Part shown: piece by piece, positions 48,201 through 60,200 of the stretch
Layout: each line of letters opens with the position of its first letter
Position numbering within the stretch: the stretch's first letter is position 1
From: Dermacentor variabilis
Lineage: Eukaryota > Arthropoda > Arachnida > Ixodida > Ixodidae
Assembly (NCBI RefSeq): GCF_050947875.1
Contig: NC_134573.1
Span: forward strand, 35,031,115-35,095,114
DNA: 64,000 nt
Direction: 5' to 3'
Position numbers and translations under genes: made by a program
Notes under the pieces: model-generated
The model's database searches: none
Seen by the model: only the letters and a program-made list of their open reading frames with translations
What the model was told of the DNA's origin: nothing

Positions 48201-51200
48201 GTAGCAATATAAAAAAGTACTGAAAAATTAGTCAGTCTTTAACTTTTTACATTTCCAAGCAGCTCCCTTGGGGAATTTAAAGTTGCACAAACTGCAGCGG
48301 GAACGGTAGTTCATCGGCGTATGCAGCAGAATTGCATCGGCGGTACAGCACTAACACGCGCTTTTATTAACCCGTGTGTTTGGTGACTTTGTTGGCTAGT
48401 GTACGCGTTTCCATCAATAAATTGGCAATTACTCTTTTTGAGGCGACTTCGACTGCACTTATTCGGCGATGTCACATCTATTCATCGGCAGAAAAATCAT
48501 AACGGCATATGCAGAGGTTGCACCGTGCGGATTTGTTTGATATAAATCTGCACTAACGACGGGTGCTTATTATTCAGCTACATAAGCAGCATTGCGGCAA
48601 GGGTAGAATAAAAAAAAAACATTGAGAGATCGCATCACTCAACAAAATTTATCGGCTAGCCAACATGAGCTCCACGTCATGTAAATGGGGTTCATGGCGT
48701 TTGTCTGCGGGACACACCTTGCACGTATGTGGACCATGTTGTCCCAAACACCGGTAACATTGTGTTCATACCCGCTCGCACAGAGGTCAGCATCTTCCCT
48801 ACAGCTGTCACCGCAGAATAAGCAGCCTGGCACCAGAACAAAGGAGAAATTGCAGCCGCGAACTTCAGCCATCCTTGCTGAAAAGGGTTGTCGTCTGCTA
48901 TGCTCCCGCGTGTATTGTTGGAAGTGGCCGCTAGGTGGCTTTCAGTGGCGCCTCTGTAGGCGGTGCACGAGGCGTATAGTGTGGATATTCGCGATCCCGG
49001 CGACTTACACTATAGGCGGTCTATGCTGTTATTAGATAAACTATGACAGCAGAAATGAGTGAAAGTACACTCACATAAAATATGGGTTCGCTTCAGGGGA
49101 TGAAGTCAACCTGTTGTACAATAATATGTGTAGTAGCTATATATGTAGCAATTGTACCTATACAGTGATATCTCATTACTACAAACACCACATTAACAAG
49201 CTTTTCAGATTAACAAACCTTTCAGAAATGTCCAACTGACTTATGGTTTCAACATAAAAATATTTCAGTGCTACACACTTCAGAACTCTGAATTTTTCAG
49301 AATAACAATCATTTTTCAGTTTCTGTGTGATGTTAACTACTCAGTACAACGAACTAATATTCCAAAATCTGGGGATTCTTCGATTTTTGCATATCTTTCA
49401 CGACAGCCGAAATAGTAGGATAGCAGACGACAAGGCACAAAAAGCGGATGCCGTGGCACACGGGTTCAGGAAACCTGAGACGGCGCTCAAAGTAGGTAAC
49501 AATAAAAAAACAAAAATGCGGAAGAGAATTTATCTATCCCGGAGGCGACGACGCATCGGGTTTTACGAGCGCGTGCTCAGCCCAGGCAAGTGTCACCCAG
49601 CAACAGAGGCACGTCTCTTCCTTCTTTCGCGCTTCTTTCTGCGGCCGTACTAGCTACGCATGGAAAAATGCAACCTCCGTACTCATTGAGATGCCGCACA
49701 TTTGCACTTTGCACTTTCCAGACGATGTCATTTACACGCGCTTGTGGTTTGAAATAGCTCAGGCATCCACCTTGAGTGAGACATTTGCAGTGTCTACGGC
49801 AAGGATTGTAAAAGCAAACAAGAAACATTGTGCTTTGGAGGCGACATGGAGCTTCCTTTTTGTCAGTAGTTATCTCAACGTCTGATTTGCACGCGTCACT
49901 CATGCTGTATGGTGCTTTGGGAGTGCGTGGCGGCGGAATCTATGGAAAACAGCGAGAGCGTGGACTGAGAGCCACCATTTTCGTGGAGAGCTCAAACACT
50001 TCACAACTTATGGACTGATGTGTTGGTGGGACTAATGGTTAATTTTGGGGCTTTCGCTATAACGACCTTTCAGAATAGCGAACGATTTTCAGCGCTCCTG
50101 TATGATTCGGTATATCAAGATTTGGCTGTGGAATGATATAGTACGGCCACCGAATTCTTTATTCGCGTGAGTGCCCAACAGATAGTGCACCAGTGCCTTG
50201 CTTGCTTGGAACAGCCTAGAAGACCATGGGGTGTGACTAGCATGAGCTTTAAGTGCATGAGCATATCTGCACGCATTATTATTAATGTGCAAGGATACCT
50301 CGCTTGTGACATGTTAAGGGGGGAAGTGGGGATCAGATCTAACTTCTTTGTTCTTTGACCTAGAGCAACGTAATTTGGCAGCCGCACTCAAAAGCATCTG
50401 AAATAAAGATATTGTGGCCATTTATAAGCTGTTCCCTTTGTGTGGTCTCCCGAATGTGAATCTGCATTCGCCCATCTGAAGCGCGCTCTCACATCTGAAC
50501 CAGTACTACGCCATTTTGATGAAGCTGCTCCTACCCTCCTGCATACGGATGCTAGTGGTCACGGCATTGGTGGCATTCTCCTACAGCGAGACGACACTTT
50601 AGGGGAGAGGGTCATCGCATACGCAAGTCGCGTTCTGACAAATGCCGAGAAGAATTACACTATCACAGTGCAGGAATGCCTAGCTATCGTTTGGTCTGTA
50701 CAGAAGTTTCGACCTTGTATTCACGGCCGCCATTTCACCATCGTTACAGACTATCATGCATTATGCTGGCTTTCGACGCTGAAAAACTTGTCTGGACGGC
50801 TTGGTCGGTGGATCCTTCGTTTACAAGAATACGACTTTACTATTACCTGCAAGTGCGGAAAAAAACACCAGGATGCAGACGCGCTTCCTCACTGTCCGCT
50901 TCCTACGACACCATGCAATGGACCTCCAACTACCATCCGTGACAAGCTTTCACACGACCCCTCTTCACATGCTTTCTTGCTGGCCACTGTAGACGAGATG
51001 CCTAAACACAACAGATTCTTCCAATCTCATCAATTTGCGGACTCTTACTGTCGGCGCATCATAGACCACCTTCAAGGAGCTTCGCGCCCGCCTAACGCCA
51101 GCCTTCGTCGACAGCTGACGCAATTTAAGATTGACAACCGCGTCCTGTACCGTCATGTCTATCACCCTGACGATCAACGCTGGGTTCCTGTCCTGCCACG

Positions 51201-54200
51201 CCCTATATGTGCTCATGTCCTGCAGGCTTCTCATGACGTCACCTTGGCTTCTCAACCAAGGTGACCACATGACTGCTGGTCGCATTGGTTTCCAGAAAAC
51301 CTATGACCGCATCAAAGGTCGCTTCTACTGGCCTGGATTGTCCGCCAGTGTAGCGAGGTATGTCGCTTCCTGCGCCCTGTGTCAGCGTCGAAAGCTCCCT
51401 ACATCAGCTCCAAGCGGACAACTGCAACCGGTTCCTTGTCCGTCGCAACCATTTGAGGTCGTTGGCGTTGACTTGTATGGTCCTCTTCCTGTGACTCTCA
51501 CCGGTAAACGATGGATTGCGACAGCCGTTGATCACTTGACACGCTACGCCGAAACAACTTGTGTGAGTTCTGCCTCAGCCTCTGAAGTTGCTGCATTCAT
51601 ACTTCAATCCTTAATACCGCGCCACGGTGCTCCTCGCGCCCTCCTGAGTGACCGTGGAAAAGCATTCCTCTCGCAACTAGTAGACAAAGTACTCAGAGCC
51701 TCCGGAACCACCCACAAGACTACCTACAGTTACCATCCGCAAACTAACGGCCTCACAGAGCAATTTCATCGCACGCTGTCAGACATGCTAGCCATGTACA
51801 TCGAACCGGATCACAGAAACTGGGACGCAATTTTGCCATTCGTGACTTTTGCGTATAATACCGCCGTTCAACGCACGACCGGTTACTCGCCATTCTACCT
51901 TGTCTATGGTCGTTTGCCCAGTTCCTGTCTTGACGTCTCTTTCTTCGCGCCAACTGTCAATCAATGTCCATCCTCCTGTGAAGAATATGTGTCCCGCATT
52001 CTGCATTGTCGCCAGCTCGCCCACATCAACACCGAAGCACGGCAACAGGACCGCAAGCAGCATTACGACGCCTCTCATTGCATCGTGTGCTTTCACCCTG
52101 GCGGCAAAGTGCTACTCCGGACACCAGTTCGTACTCCTGGCTTGTGTGACAAATTTCAACTTCGGTTCATCGGCCCCTGCAAAGTCTTGGAGCAGACTTC
52201 TCCGGTTAACTATCGCGTGGTACCAGTTCTTGTTCCAAATGACCGCCGCTGCCGCACCGCTGAGGTTGTCCACATTTCCTGTATGAAGCCTACCATGAGG
52301 CATTCGCCGCCCCTTTGAATTGCGGCCAGGATGGCCGCTCTCGCGCTAGGGGACATTAGTGTGGCCATTTATAAGCTATTCTTTGTCATCTGTACATGAT
52401 CATCAGCATGTGGGGTTCATATGGGGTTCTTCTTCATCATCGCTTGTGGGGCTGGCTCGCGAGTGTGATCCGTGCTGTGGGCGTGATCAGTTTGCCACAT
52501 CTTCGACTCGGAATAAACGTAGTGATAACTGCTACGTCACAATATATGCGGTTTATTATGATACCTTGACTAGTTTTCAAGTTACAAAATGTTACATGTG
52601 TTCCGCTTGTGAAAAACCTGGCACTGTAACGAAACATGCCAGGGAGCTGCCTGTAGTTTTAATCTATGCTCAGAAGAGCGCTACAGGGCGCAACTGTTAC
52701 AAAAATTCAAGTGCTTTATTTTTTATGCAGAACATCATGTTCACTTTTTCTAATTGTACCAGAACTTGTCATTCGCAAAATAGCACGCAGAATAAAAACT
52801 AAGCCCTCAGCAAGATATTGAAGACTGTCATATCCTCAAGCACACTTCAGGGAATACATAAAAACAAACAGGATCAAAATTGGACCAGGCATTCCCATGC
52901 TACCCTTTCCATAGACAATGCAGAATGCCCAAAACACGCTTTTGAGAAAACGTCACTCAAAGCTTTTGGAGCAGTTCTCATCTCCCAACATGCACCAGGA
53001 TTGTAGTTTTTGCTGTCTTTGCTTACAGGAGACTTTTTGGATCTCTGCCCTTTGATTCACACAGTTCAAGGTGCCAATGCGTGAAGTACCTAGCCGTGCA
53101 GTCCGAGGTACCAATGCGCGAAATGCCTAGTCGCGGGCTCGAGGAGTTGACACTTAATGTGCTTAGTCACGCAGTTCGAGGTACCGAAGCGCGAAATCAG
53201 TAGCCGTGGGCTCGAGGAGTCGACACTCGGATGTGCTTAGTTGCGCAGTTCGAGGTACCGATGCGCAAAATTAGTAGCCGCGGGCTGAAGGAGTCGACAC
53301 TCGGATGTGGATGTGCTTAGTTGCGCAGTCTGAGGTGCCGAAGCACGAATTACCTAGGCACGCAGTCCGAGTTGCCGAAGTCCAAAGTACCTAGCCGCGC
53401 AGTCCGAAGTGCCGATGTGCTTAGGCGCAGTTCGAGGTACCAGCGTGCGAAATTAGTAGCTGCAGGCTGGAAGAGTCGACACTCGAATGTGCTTAGTTGC
53501 GCAGTTCGAGGTGCCGAAGCGCGAAGTAGAGGTACCAACGCGCGAAATTAGTAGCCGCGGGCTGGAGGCGTAGACACTCGGATGTGCTTAGTTGCGCAGT
53601 CCAAGGTGCCAAAGCACGAAGTACCTACCCGCGCAGTCCGAGTTGCCGAAGCACAAAGTACCTAGCCGCGCAGTCTGAAGTGCCAATGCGCGAAATGCCT
53701 AGTTGCGCGCTCAAGGCGTCGACACTTGATGTGCTTAGTCGCACAGTTCAAGGTACCGACGTGCGAAATTAGTAGCTGCAGGCTGGAGGAGTCGACACTC
53801 GGGTGTGCTTAGTTGTGCAGTTCGAGTTGCCAAAGCGCGAAGTACCTAGCCGCGCAGTGCGAAGTGCCGATGCGCAAAGTGCCAGGTCGCGGGCTTAAGG
53901 AGTCGACACTTGATGTGCTTAGTTGCGCAGTTCGAGGTACTGACGCGCGAAATTAGTAACCGCGGGCTGGAGGAGTCGACAGTTGATGTGTTTATCGAGC
54001 AGTTCGAGGTGCCGACGTGCGAAATGCCTAGACACGGGCTTGAAGAGTCGACGCTCGATGTATGTACGTAGTCATGCAGTCGGAGGCGCCAATGCACAAA
54101 ATGCTTAGGCGAAGGTCCGAGATGTCTGCGTGCAATGTGCTTGATCGCCGAGTTGGAGACTCCTATGTGCGAAATGCTTAGCGGCGGGTCCGAGGATTGC

Positions 54201-57200
54201 GTGCGCGATGTGCTTGGTCACGAATTCCGAAACACTGATGCTGAAAGGCTTAGCCGCGTGTCCGGATTTCTCGCGGAAATCTTGGTCGCGATGTCTGCGT
54301 CACTGATGCTCGGTATGCTTAGCCGTGAGTCTGAGACGTTCACAAACGCAGGGATCGGCCACGCTACTGCGATGTCCGTGTAGCGCCCGTTTTGACACGC
54401 CAAGATTACAGTGGAGTCAAGAGCCGGTGGATACTTCCAGACTCGCGAAGTGCAAATAGTCGAGCACATGACGCGAGCGCCGGACCAATGGAGAACTGCA
54501 CTGGAGTCAAGTGGCGGGCGCGGCCAATCGCAGACTGCGGCACGACCTTGAATCATTTGCTTTTTATGTGCTTGTTTCCGTGTGGAAGAGGTAGCTGAAG
54601 CGGCAAACTTGAAGACAGAGAAATGCTCTTTTCAACGAAACCAAGATGGCAGCGCTCGATTGCGCCGTTCCGGAGATATTGTGGCTTGAAAAATGCTGTT
54701 CTTTCTTGATTTCCACGAAATTTTCGCCACCTTGGCTGACAAAATAAATTTTTAGAGCACTTCTACGTGGTTTGAAGTGATGATATTTCGGAATCAGATA
54801 GAAAAAGAGTAATAGAAATTGAAAATGTGATTTTCAAAAATTCAATTTTTTGGACATTTTTCGCGATGCGAAAGCTGTGATCCCGTTAACGAAGAATTGG
54901 GCAGCTGTGCGCATTCAACTTGTTTATTGGATGAAACACTTTAACAGATAAAACATTTAGCAGATGAAATGAACAACGAAGCTAAGGACAGCTTGGGGGG
55001 GGGGGGAGGCGGGGTGAGCTCTTTATTGAAATACAGAATTAACTGTGAATTAGGATTAGGTTTGTGCTTATCTGCATCTTATATATTAACAATAAGACAG
55101 AACAGCAGGTAGAAGAAAAAACACTTCCATCTCATTATAATACATATTTATTGCAATGTTTTAGAAGGTACTAACTTATACAGAGCTTTCTCCTTGCACC
55201 ACAGCAGTAAGTTACTGCTCCAAAGCATTCTTCCTCCAGAAGCATATATTTTTGCTCCACTCTGCAATTTTTCCTGCACCGAAAGCTGTTCCCAAAGGCA
55301 AAGTGCCACTTCAGGATCGCTGGAATTGGGTAAATGCCATAATCAGACATTCTGAGCTATGGTTAAAGCTTGAAAACCTTCCTCCGAATTAAATCTTTCT
55401 TACGAATTATTGGTCTGCAAAATGTGTGTTATCGGCAAAAGATTTGGCACTTTACTAGCTAGCTAGCTAGTTACTTTACTAGCTTTACTAGCTCAGCAAA
55501 CACCTTCTCACAACGTCTGCCACTTACTGCTTGCAGGGCCACACGAACAACAAGGGCATCCCCCTGGAGGCGTCCTTCAGTCCCGACTCGCAGTTTGTGT
55601 TCAGCGGCTCGACGGATGGCCGGGTGCACGTGTGGAGCACGGCGGAAGGAGGCGCGCGCACCGCGGTGCTCAGCTGCGACCACACGGGGCCCGTCCACTG
55701 CGTCCAATTCAACCCCAAGTACATGATGCTGGTCTCTGCCTGCACGAACATGGTGAGCACCCCCACGGTGGGGCCACAGAGCTTCTCTCCGGGGCTCGCA
55801 GAGTTCTCGAGCGGCTGGTCGACAATCTATCTTTTCTGAGAGTTGTACTTGGGGTGTTAGAGGTGGAGGGAAAGCTGAACTACACGGTTGCATCAGCTTA
55901 CTGGAGAAAAAAGAAAATCAGAAGGGCCCCCTCCATCCCCCATGTCTATTACTCTGTGTGGCCCTCAATCTACAATGATATTAATAAAAAAAAACTGTCC
56001 ACATTCTTTGGGCTGTATCTTGTCTCGAAGTAGTAATCGTCATTTGTCTTGCTTGCGTTTCTTGAACAAAACTACGCACTCACTACTTTCCTGTCAAGAA
56101 TGCTAGGTCATGCTGATAAAGCACATGCCATTCGTAACTTGGAAGTACAGGGCATACATTGTTAAGGAAAGGCACTCAATATAGATGACAATTAGTATTG
56201 CTTGGGGACATGATATGGGCCAAAAGGTGCAATCGTTTTGAGTGTTGATGTAAGGGGGGATGTGGCAATAGAAGTGGTCAAATTGTCAACCACTTCTGAT
56301 TCTGATTTTCTGATTTATGAATTTCTTTCGTGATCCACGGACCTTTATTTATCATGTGGTGAAATATCACAACAAAATGCGCGACAGAAATCAAGAAAAC
56401 GGCACTTTCCTAGAGTGCTGTCATCAAAAATTGCGAGAAAATTGCGCTTCGGAAGGCCCCGTTCCACCGTGGATTGCTCGGCTATTTGTTGACGCAGCGC
56501 CGCCATCTTGGTATCATCGTAAAGAGGAGAGATCAGAGCTAAAGATAGCTGGAGCGACGTTTTCTCCACTGAAAAATAAACCAGCAAACGCAAACTAAAA
56601 AAAAAGGCAAATGCGGCATTGCGATTGGGCACAGTAGTCACAAGGGGCACAGGGCGCGCTCCCATTGGCTGTTGTAGATTTGAATTGCTGACGAACCTCT
56701 CTCGCACACATTTGCGCAGCAGCGAGCTGCACGTTCCGGTCAACGTGATTGACAATTGTGGCAGCTTACGAAACTTTTCTGTGATGAGCCCCAAAAGAAT
56801 CAAGTTCCGAATGGCCCACGTGTACGGAAGACCACGAAAGGCGTTGAAAAGAGGGAGAGAACTACTCGTAGAAGCGGATGCCGCCGAGCTTGTTGACGAG
56901 GCACGACTGGCGCCTGTGGGTGACTGGGAAAGTGCTCCTGCGTGCGGTGCTGACGACGCGTCCGTGAGCGATGGTGAAGGTGCATTCACGAGCGGTGGTG
57001 ACAGCGCATTCGCAGGCGATCGGAAGGCGTGTCCATGAGCGATGGTGACGGTGCATCCACATGTGATCGTGACGTCAACCCGACATTGCCGGAGCGGAGG
57101 CTTTTGCATCAAATATTCAAATGCTGATTTCAGCTCCAACTCACTAATAAAGAGGTTGCGCAACAAGAGACATGAGCGGACGTTTTGAATGCACTGTCAT

Positions 57201-60200
57201 CTGCCTCTGCACGACGGATGGATGCACGATCAACAAGGCAACTAAGGTGCACAAAACTGCTGCAAGAACGCAAAAAGCTACTTCAAAATGTAAGGAAAAT
57301 GTGTTCTCACAGGCAAAGGACTACATCCCGGGCGGGTTTTAGGTGTTAAAAGTAAAGATTTAAATGTTTACCACAAACGAAACTTTGAGCTCCGTTTTGC
57401 CACACTCTAAACAGTCCGTTGCCACACTCTAAACAGTCTTGCGGAGACAGTTTCCCATGCACCTTCAATGCTTTGAGGCACATGCTCAGTGCAATGGCCC
57501 ACTGCAATTTGTCCCAGCCTTGGCGGGTGGCGACACACTCAAATCTTTAGAGGTGAGCGTCCAAATCGTCTTGGGTGTCCTCAAACTGCGGGAGAAACTT
57601 GCGTATATTTATCGTTTGTGAACGAACCGCTTGTGCAGTTTCAGGGGATTCTCTCACCTGTGGTCTGTCCCCTCGGGCTGCATCCATTTCGGTGAGCATA
57701 ATGCATAGCTGACAGCTGCGTTCCTCTGCTTCTGCCCAAGCTCGTTCAGACGTCGCCTCGCTCGGCAGCAAGCCGTTCACGCTCCTGAGTGGCCTCGCGC
57801 TCCGCTGCCCTCTCATTGCGATGACGCTTTTCTGCGTCCCTTACCCACTCTCATTTCCGCCCCCAATAAGCCTAAGCATTCCCCAAGTTCCATTAATGAC
57901 CGAGCTAATAAAAAAATATTTGAGCCAAAAACTAAATATTACTCAAGTAAATATCGATCTCCATCGTCTGGAATAAGTGCTTGTCCGACAGAGAATAGCT
58001 TCCTCCTATCGTGGATGCGAGTGTGTCACGGTGTAGATCTTTTCACCGTACTAGGTTCTTTAACGTGCTCCATTCATACCGATTTAGGAATTATGAAGCG
58101 TAGGCTCTCTGTAGCACACACACAAACAATGCTTTATAAAATCTGATGACATATAACTGCTGACAAAGGCTAATATGGATTATTTAAAGTACGGAGTCTC
58201 TAAACAGTCTGCAGACTACAGAATCAAATGATTAAAGTTCACACATCACCATATTGTTCGGTGTGGTGCGTTGGACGAGGTCACGGCTGTAATGGTGCAG
58301 ACGACAAGTTGGCTGCTGCTTAGGTACCCCAGCTGGAGTCGGGAGGCGAGACGATGTGGCACGACGGGACAGGAACATAAGGCAGGGGGGAAAGTCGCGA
58401 GCACAGAAGCTGTGGTTGGTGCTCCGCTAGACAGCTTGCAGACAAACGCCTGCTGCAGACGTTGAGCTGTATGCTCAGGAACACCAGACATAGGCAGGAG
58501 CCCAGACCCATGGGCCAACGGGTTGCTTCTTCCACCATGGGTCTTCTTTGCTCCGATTCCTGTATCACCAAGGCTCCCTCCCGCGTTCCACACTCGTGCC
58601 ACGAGGCTCTCCAGAGGTTCTCGTTCTTTTTTCTTTTTCACCTTTTTCCGGTGCCATTGCAACATCATGCAGACACCTTCGTTGTCGTCTTCGCCTTTCC
58701 AACGCAGCATGTGCACTCATGACAACTCCGTAACTTCCTGCTACATTTATGATCTGCGGTAAAGGCCATGTACGTTTTTGGCAGAAAACAATAAGAAGTG
58801 TTTCTTCCAGGGTAAAACAAATATTTGAAGGCAAGGGTGAAGTTAATAATGGGCTGTGCTATAAGGCTCAAGTATCAGTTTGTTGAATGTACGAAGAATG
58901 TGGTATATAGGATCCCCATCACATGCAGACATATGTACATTGGCCAAACCGGCAGATGTGTTAACACAAGTGAACACTTGTCTAGTTTAAAAGGACGCTC
59001 TAGCACACATTTGGCCTTGAATTGTAACGAGTGGGCATGCACACCCTGCTTCAACGAAACAGCCATTCTATTCAAGCATTGTAATAAAACGTCAAGGGAA
59101 ATTGTGGAATTATCTTACATTTCTAAGCAAGCAGAAGCTTGTGCGAGTCACCCATACGTTGCTGTGTTAGATAAAGAATGTTGCCACTTTCCTCATGTCT
59201 ATAAATTCCAGACAATTCACAGAATCGCTGTGTGCACCCAAGATGGAATCCTGAGATGTTTTACGCAGATCCGCATGGTACCCAAGTCTCAACGTTTCCG
59301 AAAAAATGAAACCATTTGTTAGAAAGCGCTTGTTCTTGTGTACCTTTCTTTGTCCCCGCTTGTATAGCACAAAGTTTCATGATCAAACTATGCCACGTAA
59401 GCTGGCTCGCAGTGATGTATCTCATGTTATAGGACAAGTCACGGTGCACTAGGATGCAAATTTTGCCGGTGTTGACTACAGGATGAACCAATGAGAACAC
59501 TGGTATGCCTCTAAGAGCCATGCCAATACCTCCCTGTTCAGTCAGTGGTGAAGCCGTTCGCAGACTCGGACATGCCTTGTGTAAGATTGCATGGAGAAAA
59601 AAAAAAAAGAGGTTCTCACGCAGAACCAATATTGGAATATGTATTGCAGCCAGAAAACCCACGTAACCTTTCAGGTGTTGCTAAAGTAACAACAAACCCT
59701 TGAAGCCCAGAAAGTCTCACATGGGCATGATGTGCGCGTGTGGCAGTGGGATTGTAGAAACAATGGGGTCTTGACAATTGAATTTTGTGGTGATACCAAT
59801 AGTTATTCTTTTGTGTTGACTGTGTTTGATTGATCTGTCTCAGGACTTTTTATTTTATTTATTTGCTTTGATCAAGTGTCTCGATTTGTTTATCGCTTGT
59901 TTATGCTCTGGTGCTGTCTAGACGCTGCCTTATATATGGGTCTGCGGACTCGTCAAGCCGCCAAGTGGCAGCTTTTTTTCCGTAGCCCCTCCATCTGTAG
60001 CACCTGATGGAAAAATAAAGATTTGATTTGATTTGATAATAAGCTTCCCTCCAAAAGATTACTACTGGCAATTACAACTGAAGGGACTGACATGCACCTG
60101 TGTACCGCATTAATACTACTGCTCTGTGAACACGACTGAGGTGCACATTTGCGAAAAGAGGGGAAAGGCGCCCTTACAGAACCAATCTTCTTTTAAAGTT

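Larger units (their letters stand above)
50413..52541 (+). mobile_element. Internally deleted Ty3-type LTR retrotransposon
   Basis: The first about 30 bases of the LTR (TGTGGCCATTTATAAGCT) at 50413 run directly into RNase H coding sequence. A complete 182-bp LTR starting with the same bases lies at 52360-52541, preceded by an AGGGGACATTAG polypurine tract. ATAT flanks both outer ends (50409-50412, 52542-52545). Most of the 5' LTR, gag, protease and most of RT are missing, although the target duplication is retained. Confidence 0.88.

Noticed and set aside
53065..54385. CRISPR-like array
   Set aside because: Spacers are not unique: the whole unit is tandemly repeated and the host is a eukaryote, so it is a minisatellite.
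58246..58716. A 156-codon minus ORF with a Lys/Glu run
   Set aside because: Low-complexity start, overlapped by several ORFs on the other strand, no recognisable family.
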